From positions 62,001-126,000 of the forward strand of contig VXCM01000459.1 in the NCBI GenBank assembly GCA_014773175.1: DNA of 64,000 nt, written 5' to 3'. Positions 1 through 12,294 of the stretch are shown piece after piece (within the stretch, counting starts at the first letter, position 1; every line of letters starts with the position of its first letter). This DNA is from Lucifuga dentata. Lineage: Eukaryota; Chordata; Actinopteri; Ophidiiformes; Bythitidae. The notes under the pieces were generated by a model. That model did no database searches, was not told the DNA's origin, and worked only from the letters and a program-made list of their open reading frames with translations. Made by a program: the position numbers and the translations under genes.

Positions 1-144
1 AGATTTAACCATTAAGTGGTGTCACTGTCATCCCTTTCAGAAAGTGTGTCAGAAAAGCCTAAGTTATATGAGCTGAAGGAATCTAAATATCAAGTATTCT
101 AAGATCTGTTACTTCACCTGTTGGCTCCAGAGCAGGGTACTTAC

Positions 145-884
145 CTGAGCAGAGTTTGGGAAAAGTATTTCAGAGTGTTTGCAATGTCTGTTCCGGAGGG
201 CACAGGGTAAATATTGTGTTGCACACGGTTGTGATACTCTTGCAAGTATCGTATCTTAGAAGCAACTAGACAAAATAAAGAGCAGAGTAACAGACAAATC
301 AACAGCTAGTGAGACTATATCATGTAGAGTAAAAATATGAGTTTAAAAAGGACTGTCAAATTTGACTACAAAGAGAAATGGTAGAACATGCACGAAGCTG
401 CATTTCTGTTGTTTGACAATGTCCACACTTAGCAACATGTAACCAGGATGCTCCAGTTATCAAGTTAAACAAGGAGTATATTTTCCCATGACTCTCTTGT
501 TTTCACCAGGTGACCTTTTTGGGAAGGCAGCTAGGTCACAGCAAGCCCTCGAGGTGATTTTAACCTAATGCTTACAGAAACAAGCTCACGAACAAAAGGT
601 TGCCAGTTCAAGTCCCAAGACAGGCTGGGAAAACACGGCCAGGGGTGAACACAAGAGAGAGCATCCACCACAAATGATACTAAGGAACATTTCAGTGAGT
701 CAATTAAGCCCTGGATGCTCCATTGGAGCTGCTAGCAGCTTTCAGGTGCTGCTATTCCTTCAGGTTAAAAGGGTTAAAATTAACTGGTCATTGCTGACCC
801 ATTTTCTGTGACTACAGGCAGCAGTATTTATCTTCCTCTCTGACCTGTAAATGACAATCCCAAAATAAAAATAACAGCTTCAGG

Positions 885-923
<39 letters not shown>

Positions 924-1787
924 CGCGCGTGTAGCCAGTGCTGTAATATATAGGATTTACTTGTTTCACATACAGCACAACTTGAGTGGCAAAGCATTAT
1001 TTTTGAAACATTTTAATGCCCAAACCATATTCAAAACAACCTCAAATTAAATAAATTCAAGCATATACAGTATGTAGATTCTATTTTTTGACAGAGTTGC
1101 GATGTTTAATTTTCTTTTTATAATACCACTAAGAAGAAACCCAACAGCAAGAACACACAACTTGAGGTGGAACACAAGTTTGACCCCATATTTCTACTTC
1201 TATCATGACATATAGCTCTAGAAAGTATGCGGAGATCCTGTAATATATAGATGTATTATCTTACAGAGAATATAACATTTAAAACTATGTTGTATAAGCT
1301 GATACAGGCTGCTTTCCACCTGTTCAGAAGCAATCGGAGGATGGAGGAGGAAATTAGAAACAACCTTCAGTGTCTCAAGCAATAGGACGGCGTGATCAAA
1401 CCACATTATTGATCAATCTAATGCCACCATATTGTTCAGTAAAGACTTTGGCAGGTCGACCTTGAGAATAACATCTCGCTTTTGTCGCGCAGCCCGTCCA
1501 ACCCACGTCAATCAAAGAACTGACGACTGTGCGATATAGCCATTAAAATGTTTTCTGTGAGCATACAGAGGATTACAGACAGATCCAGATCCAGATCCGG
1601 ATCCTCATCCTCTGCAGTGAGGGGACGTGTTGCAACCTGCCTTGGCAACCGCGGTTTCATCACCAAGGACAGCTCCCTTCCTTCGCTTTCTTGGTTAAAA
1701 CAAAAATCACATCTCCACTTTCCATACCCACGATAAGACAGGAAAACACACACAGTTGTACTTACATTGCTCTGCTTTCGTAGACAT
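145..1787 (-). CDS. unc79: UNC79, NALCN channel complex subunit (5' coding exons only, partial)
   Basis: Two coding exons are readable. Exon 1 CDS is 1766-1787 (MSTKAEQ plus one base; donor GTAAGT). Exon 2 is 145-265 (acceptor TTTTGTCTAG, donor GTAAGT), read in phase across the junction. The joined product begins MSTKAEQFASKIRYLQEYHN and continues through NIYPVPSGTDIANTLKYFSQ, nearly identical to the vertebrate UNC79 N-terminus as I know it. The known role is a very large accessory protein of the NALCN sodium-leak channel complex, with UNC80, in neurons. Only about 48 of more than 2,600 residues are here; the gene continues beyond the left edge. It is head-to-head with BTBD7, as in human. The start is the first ATG, with no upstream in-frame alternative needed. 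Confidence is high because both exon edges and the reading phase agree. Confidence 0.95.
266..1765 (-). other. unc79: UNC79 intron 1
   Basis: This 1.5-kb intron separates the two UNC79 coding exons. No coding segment is visible in it. It carries the alternating GT/GC repeat at 885-933; the short open frame spanning that repeat is repeat-encoded. Confidence 0.8.
885..933. repeat. (TG)n-(CG)n alternating purine-pyrimidine microsatellite
   Basis: About 15 TG units run directly into about 7 CG units and then GTGT. The strict purine-pyrimidine alternation over ~48 bp favours Z-DNA. It lies inside UNC79 intron 1. Confidence 0.95.
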
Positions 1788-1920
1788 TTCGCAGGGAAAC
1801 ATAAAACCAAGGCTGTCAAATGTTTTAGTGGTTTCCTCCCCGGCGCTGTGTTTCCCTCAGTCGTGAAAAAGTGAATATACCCCCCTTGCAGCCCAGGCTC
1901 GGCTTGATTGTACCACTCTG
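1788..1920 (-). promoter_or_regulatory. unc79: UNC79 5' UTR and probable promoter
   Basis: This segment lies immediately upstream (minus strand) of the UNC79 start codon. It is more GC-rich than its surroundings. No TATA box or initiator could be fixed, and the transcription start is unknown. Further noncoding exons in the intergenic region are possible. Confidence 0.4.
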
Positions 1921-4514
1921 AGCGATGGATTTATATGGGTTAGAGGTGGTACAGTCGTTTTTGTGATGTTTTTTGCGGAATTGAAAAAAGTGATCCCTTT
2001 TCTGAAATCGTTTTAGGATTTTAGAATTTTATTCTTTCATGGTGGAGAGAAATTGTGTTCCACATCTGCCACAGCACACCTTTCCAAATGGACTGATCCG
2101 GCTTTGACATATTGTCATTCAAGAATTTCATCAATCCTATCATTCTGTTTGAGTTGATTATAAAAGGGAAATTAATAAGGATCTGAGGATATTTTACCTA
2201 TTTACCATATATTTGATCTCTGTATAAAGGACTAAACGTGCAACAGATGGTTGTCACATTGTCATAACCACAAGAATGCTATGTGTTGATTGCAAATGGT
2301 ATCTTCGTTCTTTTCTCATTAATTTTTAACAAATTTTGATACTGTTACTGTTTGTTACTATTATTATCTCCTATATTATCTACTTTTCAGTTACAAGCAG
2401 TGATTGCAGTATTAGGTTTATATTCCATTTCATTGTCCAAGCACTTGAGCATTTGGGGTTTTATTGACCTTAAAGTGCAAATGTGGTTATTTACATTGCT
2501 TTAAATCTGTTATTATTTACAACATTTTTTAAATTGTGTCCTGCATCCTGTTTTAAGAGTAGAAACTCTTAGAATGTAAATCAAAGATAAACAGGCTTCA
2601 ATGTCTAAGGCAAATAGGGACTGACAGGCCAGATCCTGGAATAATTTTCCTGCTGATAAGAAACAGCATCCTGCTTCTTCCCTCTGCCTTCCAATGTATT
2701 ATTCAAATAGACATACATATTTTTAAAACAGTGAAATTGTCATTATCATCATATACTTAATTAACTGATAAATATTTTCCTTCTCTTGTGGCTATGACTT
2801 TTAAAAAAATGACACATCAGATAATGTATATGTCAAGTCTTTATACAAGGAACAGTTTCATCATTCTTGAAACTACAACACAATCTTAAATGACTTAAGT
2901 TCCTTTGTGATGTCTCACACATAAGAATGACCAACACACAATAACAGTTCACGGCTTTCTTTTGTGAACCCAGTCTTCATGCAGATCGGTCAGGGCTGTG
3001 GAGGTGATTTCTGCCGGTAAACTGGGATGTGATGCATGATCCATCCAGCTGGAGCCAGGAGAGTCACCGCAAAAATACATAGGGTAAAGAGAGATTGCTG
3101 TAATAAAGTCATGGAGACAAAAGGATAAATAGGTGATTTGTAGACACATTGTGTTTTGGAATCAAATTATACGGCTGGATGAATATGATAAATTGTAAAC
3201 AAACACAGTTTAACCACAATATTATAGCCATAAAACCTCTCCTATCATTATGCACTGGTTGACTGGAAAGGATAGTACACCTGTGTCCACAACACATGGT
3301 CTTGATCTCAGTGTCTCATCAGACGACATAACAGCAGCTCCTATTTCTGTCTTTCTACCACCAAATTCCCTTTGTCTCCTGACTCTTTAGCATTCCTAGC
3401 TGGAGCAAGGCTTTGTAAAAGCTTTGTGCATATCCCTGAGGACATATCAACAGATTTATAGTGGCATAAACACCAGGCACTGTGTTGCAGTTCCATCATT
3501 GGATTTCTTTACAGAGGCCACAGTTTCCCCCTGACTTATGGATAAGAAATGAATAAAACATCTCTTTCAACTCTGCAGACTAGCAAATACAGTTTGTTTG
3601 AATTCCTGCATCAAAGGCAATAAAGTGAGGTAAGACAGATGCAGACTTATCAGATTAACTTTGTTTTACTGTTATAATACTTATACTAATGCTATATTAT
3701 ATAAATATAATTGTTCCTACCACTGGTCCGATCTTTTCCTTGGGTGGTTTGCTGTAGATGGTTGACCTGTGATTTTGCTGAATGGCTTTCATCAGAAACA
3801 TGGACCTGGCCACTGTAGGCCTCCTAAGAACGAAGAACATCCTTCTGCTTGGCTCTGTGCTGCTGACAAAGACACTCTCCTCTATGAAGGCAATGATTCT
3901 GTGAAAACTTCTCCCACATCCTGTGAGATGCTAACAGATAGTCATGGCTTTCATCAAATTCCCATCTGTATTCCCAAGAGGAGTCACTTCCACAGGCCAA
4001 ACACATTCATATAAACATTCTAACCATCAGGATGAGAACTCTGGCCTACATTATGAGACTGTGATACCAAAATACCAAAGTTTGAAGGACTGGAACCTGT
4101 ATTACTCTCTAAGTAACTGACATGACACAAACTATACTGAACAACTAAATCTAAGTTATTAGTGTTTCCTGATGCTATTAAAGTTTTTTTTTTTCTACAG
4201 CAGCAATGTTGGTATAGACACAACAGGAAAACATCTATATTTTTTAATATGATCAGTTGGCAAACACATGCTAATTTCTAATTATTAAGACAAATTCTTA
4301 TACAGAGTATTTGGACATTAATTAAATTTAGATTGTCAAAAATATCAAGAAATGGCGTTTTAACATAAGCGTGAAATGCATAAATGCCATTATTTTAACA
4401 GTTCGTGACAGAGCAATACATTGCATGTATTGTGTCGCCCTCAACTGGACATCAAAAGAACTTCAATCAGATGTGAATTCGACCAAACCTGTGTTCCTGA
4501 AATAGAAGATGTGC

Positions 4515-4548
4515 TAGAATAGAATAGAATAGAATAGAATAGAATAGA
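4515..4548. repeat. (GAATA)n pentanucleotide microsatellite
   Basis: Seven near-perfect AGAAT units in tandem, abutting the first copy of the duplicated ACCGGAAG block. Confidence 0.95.
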
Positions 4549-4611
4549 ACCGGAAGCCTTTTTGCAATTCTTGTTAGCGAGACACGATATCATTGGGATA
4601 GGCCATAACAA
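4548..4611. repeat. direct repeat, copy 1 (pairs with 5679-5738)
   Basis: A ~64-bp block beginning AACCGGAAGCCTTTTTGC and ending GGCCATAACAA. It recurs with a few substitutions and short indels 1.1 kb downstream in the same orientation. It contains an ETS-like ACCGGAAG motif. Flanks on both sides differ between copies. Confidence 0.85.
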
Positions 4612-4936
4612 TAGGTGTAGTGGACAAAACTCGGTTATGCAGGTTTTTATTTGGGAATGGAGTTTAGATTTTTTTTTTTTTTTTAATTGACAAATTTTCA
4701 TGGTTTACATTCAGAGCATCATACAAACCCAAACTTCTATCAAACATATGAAACCTATGTGAAGATATTGTGTTTTAGTTTTTTTTTTTTAAGAAATAAT
4801 TTCAGAGTATAAAGTGAAGATTCTAATTACTGACAAAGAGACCTCGGGAAATTGTCGCGGCAGGGCTTTAAAGCAGTCTGCACAAAGATGACTAAACACG
4901 TACTGCATGTAACCTAATCCTCACTACCCTAAATGG

Positions 4937-4950
4937 ACACTAGAGGGCGC
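4937..4950 (+). promoter_or_regulatory. CTCF-like core motif
   Basis: ACACTAGAGGGCGC matches 13 of 14 positions of the CTCF core CCASYAGRKGGCRS in forward orientation, between the divergent UNC79 and BTBD7 genes. This is a motif match only. Confidence 0.35.
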
Positions 4951-5257
4951 TCGTAATCGCGGTATTTCATAGCTTGGCTGGAACACTGCAGGGTGTGGAG
5001 ATATGACTCCATATTATAGAGTCAGTGCGGGGTCAATAGAACGTAAACGTAAAAAACCCAAAAAACTCGTGAATGATTTTTTTTGTAGACTTAAAAAAAC
5101 ATACTGTGAATAAAATTTAAAAAAAAGAATTTTGTAAACGTAAAAAAACTACCGTGAATGAAAACCACAGTATGTAAACAAGAAATAAAGTTGTAACCAA
5201 TAACTTTCAACAATCTATTTCCACCTTCAGATCCTTCAGTTGCTGTTTTTTACAAAT

Positions 5258-5345
5258 CTTTTTTTATTATTTTTATTTTTATTATTTTTATTATTTATTT
5301 TTATTTTTAGTTTTCAATTTTTACTTTTTTATTATTACTTTATTA
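5258..5345. repeat. T/A-rich simple repeat (TTTTATTA-type)
   Basis: An irregular run of TTTTTATTA units, almost without G or C. Confidence 0.85.
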
Positions 5346-5384
5346 TTTACAAATCTTTTCCACATTTGCTCGGAGCTGACCCTG

Positions 5385-5475
5385 TTTTGAGGTGGGGGCG
5401 GGCTTAACGCTTATTGGCTGATTAGCAAATGATTGACACCAGGCAGTGTCTGTCAGACCCGCCCACCCCCAGCCA
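5385..5475 (+). promoter_or_regulatory. promoter-like GC-box/CCAAT cluster upstream of BTBD7
   Basis: GGGGCGGG lies near 5394, an inverted CCAAT box (ATTGG) near 5413, and CCCGCCCACCCCC near 5458. This is the first GC-box-rich patch upstream of BTBD7 and could be its promoter or a distal promoter element. No transcription start can be assigned. Confidence 0.35.
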
Positions 5476-5678
5476 GTTTACAGCAGCTATGGGTTTGTCT
5501 TTTGCAGAAAGTCTTTTGCTGATTTTCTAACGTATAATGTCGAAAGTGTACTGTAAAATAAACTTCTAGTATCGTATACATTGTAATGTATTATAACGTA
5601 TTATAATGCAATCATTTAAACAATTAAAAGTAAGAACTGCGGAAACGGAGAATCACAATGCTTTTATTGTGAAAGTAT

Positions 5679-5738
5679 AACCGGAAGCCTTTTTGCGATT
5701 TTTGTTAGAGACACGATATCATGGATAGGCCATAACAA
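5679..5738. repeat. direct repeat, copy 2 (pairs with 4548-4611)
   Basis: Second copy of the ACCGGAAG block, about 200 bp upstream of the presumed BTBD7 leader exon. It differs from copy 1 by small indels (GTTAGAGAC versus GTTAGCGAGAC; CATGGATAGG versus CATTGGGATAGG). Confidence 0.85.
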
Positions 5739-5884
5739 CCACCCAGCAAGGCGTTGTGCTACTATGGGGAAATAACGAACCGAATCAAGAATAAAACTGG
5801 TTTTGGTTTAGTTTTCATTTGTGTTAAATAGGTGGAATTCACCGGAAAGTCATTTCAAGTGTAGATTTTAGCATTTTAAAGATG

Positions 5885-6050
5885 AGCTATGGCGTTGACG
5901 TCGAGCCGTGCGTAATGAGCAGAGTTGGAAAAAGAAGGTGTTGAGCTGCATTTTTTTTCTCTCTGCTAGGGACAACTTGGATCGGAGTACTGGCTAAACT
6001 ACGAGGTGATACGAAGAAAAATAATGGACACGACAGCTATTATTCTGTGG
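5885..6050 (+). promoter_or_regulatory. btbd7: possible BTBD7 promoter / 5' noncoding exon
   Basis: A CRE-like TTGACGTCGAG near 5894 is followed by a CpG-containing segment. A possible donor (CTGTG|GTAAAT) lies near 6050, and an acceptor-like TTTTTTTTCTCTCTGCTAG near 5950-5969. The coding ATG lies 6 kb downstream behind an acceptor at 12057, so at least one upstream leader exon must exist. This is the best candidate seen but is not proven. Confidence 0.3.
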
Positions 6051-8529
6051 TAAATATGTCACGCATATGCTTTTTGACAGTTGATCGCATATTGTTCTTT
6101 GTAAACTGAGGTTTATTAGGGTTAGAGTCAAAGCGACACAGCAGATAGCTTACCCTAGCCTCATAGGATATGCTACTAATTACAGGGCTGTGGTGAATAT
6201 GATTCCTCTTGCTAGGCTGACGTGAATTTGTGAACAACGCTTCTCATTTTCAGTAGCTGAGACAAAAATCACTCAGTTTTTACAGATACAGCTAACCATT
6301 TCAAACAAGGCTTCCGCTGAACAATGATAGCCCACTAATAGCTCAAAGAGCAACAATAGCTTCATGATCCGTAGGCTAACAAAGCCCTAGCAAATAATTG
6401 ATTTCTTTATACGCAATTTACTTAAGGGAACACTTCTTTCTTCTCTGTGAGCCTAGATCGATGGAAAAGTTTCATTGTGCGTTTTCGCTTAGCTTGCGGA
6501 TCAGCCTACATGTTGCTGTTTTATTGCCTCTGTGTCAAATAGTTGTTGATAGGTTGTGCTGTGGCAACAGTTTAGCCTGTCATCTGGTTATTGCAGTGTG
6601 TATCTCAAGTGAAAGGTATATTGGTGTATCAAAGTCTAATGATGTGCATTTAAATTCAGTGGCCACCAGTAATTGCCATAATTCCAACAATCTGACGTAG
6701 TTCCCATGCTGATGGACAAATTATTATTCACATACCACAGCTAAGAGAATCTCATCTATCGTTATGCCAATAGGGTTTTGATATTGAGAGTGTTCTTTGA
6801 CAATATGACGTTCTTTGGTTGTACCATTCATTTCAGTGGTGAAGATCCATGTACCCACTACCCCTGTAAAGTGATAATCCAGGGGTAATCTCACTGCACT
6901 TCTGGTTAGGCTTAGCATTTTGTACTCCCTGTCATCGTTTGAAAGGTTGAAGCCATTATAGTGGTTTGGAAACTGTGCTCAGGCTTTAAGTTTCTCATTT
7001 CACCAGGTTAAGAATTTGTGTCAGGGCTCCATGGTCATATAATGGCATGTAATTATTGAGTTAGATGCTTAGAAGGTCATGACTGGCATTAGAGACCGTG
7101 CGCTTGCATGTACTTGCCTCCGAGCACTTGAATCAATAGGTCTTTGGCCTGAATTCTGTTTACCCTGGCCAGTTGGATGGAGAACTCAACAAGGAGCATT
7201 GGACAACTCACTTAAAAAAGCTCTCGTTGTTTCCTGAGCTGCCATTCATTCTCTTGAGGTAGTTGGCGAAGCTGTGTTTGTATAGTCATTAGTGGGAGCA
7301 CATTTTGCATTTCTTTATTGAAAAATATGACCATGTGCAATGTTGACTCAAAAATTGACAAACATGTCATTCATTCATTTATTCCTTTAGGTATTGTCAT
7401 GTTTTTGCCTTATAAGTCAAAAGAAAAAGAGCATTTTGATTACTGTACCTGGAGACCTGTGGTCCCCTTTCAAAAAGCCTCCCTGTGATGGCTACTTCAT
7501 AGCCTCTAGAGCTAAAAATGTAATCATCTGAACACTCAGCAAAATGCCAAATATGGAGTGGTTGTATTCACACTGTTGGTTGACACAGGCTAATCTCCTG
7601 GCCATGAGTCATCGTGGCAAAATTGACACTTTGTTTCCACTATCTGTCTTTGTCATTTCAGTTTGTTGTTTTCTCGTCTGTTCTGATAGCTAGCTGTAGC
7701 TTTCCTGGCAGAATCTGTAATCATTTGAAGAGCCGATTCATTGTTATGCTGAACTGATTGGCTAAAGCATTGCAAAGGAAATAAGTCTCTGCTCAGTTTC
7801 TGACTTTTTTTTTTTTTTGTGTGTCAAATGGTGACATCATTATTGTTCTGGTGATTTAGTCTGTTTTGTTACAATCCACGGTGTATGTTCTACTTGTGCA
7901 TCTTATTGTGGGATGTGTGTAGCAGATACACTAACACTGTAGAGGTCACTCAGCATAAGACGTTTCTGATCTCTGCTGCATTGCTTATTATGAGCCTTTT
8001 AGAATGTCTGTGATCGTATCAAATATCCAAAGAATCAAACCGTCTATAATTACAGTCTCAAGCAGTATTTTTATCGACCAACTATCCCTACTGGTCACTT
8101 AACAGCTTCTGCCACGCAGCAGCAAATCTTTAGGGGCTTTACACATTAGTGTTCTTAATTTTCTACTCCTAAAGTTGTCATAAAATGTGATTATAACTGC
8201 AGATTAGTTGACACATACTTGAAAATTGTGTTCTGTAATAGTTGGAAAAGATCTGCATCAGATCTGCATGGACAAGACCTTTTTATTCATTTGCAAGTTA
8301 AGAAAGTAAATTATCTTTTATCTTTGTTTCCTCTGGTGTCATTGTGATGGGACGTAGCAAGATAATAACATGTCATCAATTGACTAATAAAATGCTTTGT
8401 AGTAGAAATTAAATAGAGCTTTGACACATAAGGAGTACTTTGCAGCTACTGTGTAATTTAGATGGAAAAGTGTTGCGGGAGCATATTTAAGCATTTCTGC
8501 TGCAGCTGCCCTTTCATTCAAGCACTTAC

Positions 8530-8742
8530 CATGACAGTGGCACAGCCATTGCTCTTCTTGAGAAGATTAGGAGCTGTGTCATTAATTAAGATGACTGTTG
8601 GAGGGCCTGATTTCATCATTACATTCACAGGATTCTTAGTGGGTCCAAAGGAGTCCTCAGTACCCAGGTTTCTTTGCTGTGTGTATCTGGTGATAGAAGA
8701 CATTGCTGCCATCCGAGGTTTTTTAGGTTCGTAAATTGTCAT
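8530..8742 (-). other. unassigned exon-like open segment with consensus splice donor
   Basis: On the minus strand a 71-codon open segment starts MTIYEPKKPRM, continues through NPVNVMMKSGPPTVILIND and ends exactly at ATG|GTAAGTGC, a strong donor. The frame stays open upstream to about 8809. No polypyrimidine-rich acceptor is evident, so it could be a first coding exon, an exapted transposon fragment or chance. Composition looks protein-like (few rare codons, hydrophobic stretch VILIND). I do not recognise the family. It lies antisense in the BTBD7 leader region. Confidence 0.25.
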
Positions 8743-10651
8743 GCATACAGTTACCGTGTTTACATGTGTTTCCTTTGCTTTGGTTTTGGATGATGACCTG
8801 TTAACAGTTTATGTAGAATTTTTTTTTTTTTTTTTTTTTTTTTTTGTAAAGGGACAGCTGAAATTTAGGATTGTAGGTATTATAAAGTACCCAGTTACCC
8901 ACCTATTCCCTTTACTCTAGCCACATGAATGATTGATAAAGTACCTTGACTGTCATTTGAATTATACATCGATCCTGTTTTTGAGCCAGACATTTTCGTA
9001 TGGTCATGCTGTGTGTGGGGCTCCAGTTCTGTCTCTTAAACCTCTGCAAGTGGTTGGTTTAAATTAAGTGAGCCAGATGACTGAGAGCCAAGGTGAGCAT
9101 ATTGAAAGGGCGCATGCATGGTTGTGGGGGCGGGGAGCATCTCCTGTCATCTCTCATTAGGGACGCATAGTCCAGCATTACCGGCCTGTGCCCTCCCAGT
9201 CTGTGGCTCTGACTTCCGCTGCTCTCGACCTGAACGCTGCAGGTCAGAACACTGTTTCAGTCTAACCTGCGGAAAGGTGTTCATACTGAGATTATGGCAG
9301 AGATGCTTCTAATTGAACAGTGTGAGTCAGGGATAGCTATCCTAAATTATGCATTTAGAATTCTGCACTGCAGCTGGTGTTAAGTTTGGTTCACTCATCG
9401 AAATTGGTTTAAGCTGCGAGTCTATTTAGCTGGTTTTGGTGTATTGCTCTACTGATTTGATGGTTGCTTTGTTTTATTGCTTCTCTGCTCCTTCAAGGTT
9501 CCCTCTATAAACAGCACAGTGTGTGTCTCAGGGGCTTCCTCCTTCCATCTGCATATTCAAATTCAATTTCTAATTTTGTCCAAATGAGTTCCTCATGAAG
9601 GCAGGCTAATCTATAGCAGTCTGCTGAAATAAAGATCAGCCGACATTTTCATTGGAGCGTTCCAGTGTGACTGCTTGGTTTTCTTGTGTGTTTGTGTGTA
9701 GGGTACGAGGCTGTGGTTTTCCATTGAACCCATGGGAGACTGCTTAGAGTGCCACTCTGCAGGAGCAGACACAGTGATTTATTAGTATGGTAGGCAGGGA
9801 AAACCAGCAGCCTGAGATAAAACAGATATCCCATCACACTCCAGTTCTCCATCAGGCCTCACACAGGAGAGATACGAAATGTATACACACACATTGCCGG
9901 TTTTATATTGAGCCGTTTAAAGGTCCAGGCCAATGAGAATCACATTTCCAAGTCTCTTAATAATGTTTACAAAAGGGCATATTTATGCAGTGCTCCCCAA
10001 GATGTAAGGGCTGTGGAAATTAGAGGCATTATTCTGGTGGCAGATCTACTCACTTTTTAATCAATAGTGTGCCCTGTGGTCTGTCAGATTGTAGCGACCA
10101 TATGAAAGAGAGAGAGAGAGAGGAGAAAAAATACAGCATTGTTGCTTTGGTGAGGGGAGCTAAAATGGCTTTATTGCAGCTATATGCGATTATTCACCTC
10201 TGCCCTCATCTTGCACACAGGGCTTTTGCACTATTGATTATGTCTGAGTGACCCATCCTAGTAAATTGACTGCCTCATCATTCTGTTGATTTCGTGTCAC
10301 ATGATGCGCTAAGCTGGCATTGGCGACAGCTTGACATTTCTCATTACAGTAGCTTATAAAACACATTTTTACTCTTGTCAAGCACTGAAAGCATTTCACT
10401 TCGCAGCAGCTAGAATTTATTACAGCTATGACACATGAAGTGACGTGAACTGAATAGAGAGGCAAAGTTTGAAAAACAGCTTAATGATATATTTCTGTAA
10501 TAATTAAATGATACTACAATAGCAAGCTGCTAGGCTCTAATTGATTTAAAAGCTTGCTAAATGAACTGTCACTAAAATTGCTGCAATAAATATAGCCTGG
10601 CAGGTACACTGTATGTTCGCATGAAATTGAGGAAAAAAAAATTTATTAGAG

Positions 10652-11085
10652 TGGTGGTTCTCCAACTTTTCGAAGCAAGTATCACCTTCGAACAAATGAA
10701 ACATCCATGTCCACGTCCCACCTCTCTAAAACGACACACTCCAATAAGAATGACAGAAAAACCTCTTGCATGCATGTGTGCTATACTGAAATTGTTCATA
10801 TGAGCTTGAAAAGTTACTGATGCCCACACAGAACGGAAGAACGTAACATATGGGATGAGTTGGGCTATTTTCAACAAGAAAATCTAGTTCTTAATTAAAA
10901 GGGAATAGTTCAACTTTTAAAAAGCCATTTCTTAATGAAGCCCATTTTATTTGTGAATAATTTACCAGAGTAACAGAATTTCAGTACATTTCAATTGTTT
11001 TGATTCTCTGTAGAAATATCCAGCATCATCTGGCGTACCATCAGGGAGCGCTTCAACTACACATGCCACAATTTGAGAACCACTG
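10652..11085. mobile_element. hAT-like MITE, longer copy of the 27006-27266 family
   Basis: The left end TGGTGGTTCTCCAAC and right end TTTGAGAACCACTG form inverted termini (CAGTGGTTCTC type). Flanks TATTAGAG and CATTAGAC share ATTAGA, an eroded 8-bp target duplication. Internal motifs (GTTGGGCTATTT, GTGAATAATTT, ATTCTCTG-AGAAA) are shared with the copy at 27 kb. It has no transposase frame. Confidence 0.65.
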
Positions 11086-12057
11086 CATTAGACTACTAAA
11101 ATAATGTGGAGGACACTGAGACAGAAGGACAGAGAGACTTTTGAATTGGTATTTGATGAGGCTAAACGCTATTAAACTTCCTATGAATCAGCCGAGCCTA
11201 CAGAAAGGTGCATAGAGAAGGAGGCACTAAAATATTTATTGCAAATTAGGTGCATCATTAACAATTGAAGAATGGCACATTTCACGTTAGATATATATAT
11301 CAAACATTTTTGTTTGATGTACATGCTCCATTAAGGTTGGGCAAATAGCTTTGTGTATAACCTGTGTTAACCCGCAGGCATTCACTCGCACATTCAACTG
11401 ACCAACTTTAGAGAACTGAATATAGCAAAAATGCTGCATCAAACACCACACTCGAGTGTCAGATTCAAGCAGAGTCATGGAAGTGGGATAAGATGAGGAG
11501 GTTATTATAGGCATCAGGGTCAAACTGCAGCTGGGGGTGTAAAGAAGTGCTGTGTGGGATTTGGGCTTGGAACAAGGCAGTGTGGGTCGTGCCTCCCTCC
11601 AAAAAAAAAATCACCATACATCTGCATTAGATTTGTTGTTGACTGCCAGTCAGTGTTTCCTGAGGGCCAGGCAGAGGAAGTCTCTGTTAACCTAAGTCAC
11701 TGTGGAGGATTATAGAAGCCTGAATACAGTCTTCAGAGGAATGTCACACTATTAAAAAGCTCACCAACACCATTTCTAGCATTTTTAGGCTTGTAAAAAT
11801 GCCAAAGAAGCTGTGATTCGTGTTTTTCACTGAACATCAGTGTGGCTGAAATGGTGTGATAGATCCTGATAGATGTCCCTCTGTTCGGTTTGCGTAACAC
11901 CAGCACCCCTGGCCATTCATTATCTTTGACAGATTTCAAACAGACTGATCTCATCACAGTGGGATCCCAGCGAGGTGTTACTCACCAACATTTTAAATGC
12001 AGTCACTCAGACCTCCCATACTGTTCTTTCTCTCCTCTTTCATCTTCCTCCTCCTAG

Positions 12058-12294
12058 GTATGGTTGGCTGGGCATGGGGCTCTGAGGACACTTCAGAGCA
12101 GACGTGTGTGACCCACGGTGCTAACAGCTGAGGACTGAGAGGAATAGGTTGTCTGAGCAGAATGACTCAGCACGAGGGGGGACCCCCAAATAGGAAGTGA
12201 AGAGAACTGAGGATGGGTGCCAATGGATCTAGCTATCCACACTCCTGCTCCCCTCGCATCGGGGGAAATGCACAGGCACAGCAGACATTTATAG
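12058..12294 (+). CDS. btbd7: BTBD7 first coding exon with 5' UTR
   Basis: The acceptor TTCCTCCTCCTAG ends at 12057. About 155 nt of UTR precede the ATG at 12213, which opens MGANGSSYPHSCSP. The donor GTAAGT is at 12295. Twenty-seven codons plus one base join in phase to the exon at 14483 to give QQTFI-GTSSYSQQ. An upstream in-exon ATG at 12060 is out of frame. Confidence 0.93.

Larger units (their letters stand above)
1921..5384. other. intergenic region between UNC79 and BTBD7
   Basis: AT-rich DNA separates the divergent UNC79 and BTBD7 genes. No exon could be supported. Short open frames near 3769-4014 on both strands match nothing I recognise and lack convincing splice sites. The region holds a GAATA microsatellite (4515-4548), one copy of a duplicated block (4548-4611), a CTCF-like motif (4937-4950) and a T/A-rich tract (5258-5345). 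Confidence 0.7.
6051..12057 (+). other. btbd7: probable BTBD7 5' intron / leader region
   Basis: Six kb before the first coding exon. No BTBD7 coding sequence was seen. It contains a long poly-T (8820-8845), an unassigned exon-like open segment on the minus strand (8530-8742) and a MITE-like element (10652-11085). Confidence 0.6.

Noticed and set aside
1508..1819. 103-codon minus-strand frame overlapping the UNC79 first exon
   Set aside because: It runs in a different frame through the UNC79 exon and donor. The UNC79 reading MSTKAEQ with a GTAAGT donor explains this position.
3769..4014. Overlapping open frames on both strands in the UNC79-BTBD7 intergenic region
   Set aside because: No family resemblance and no clean acceptor or donor on either strand.
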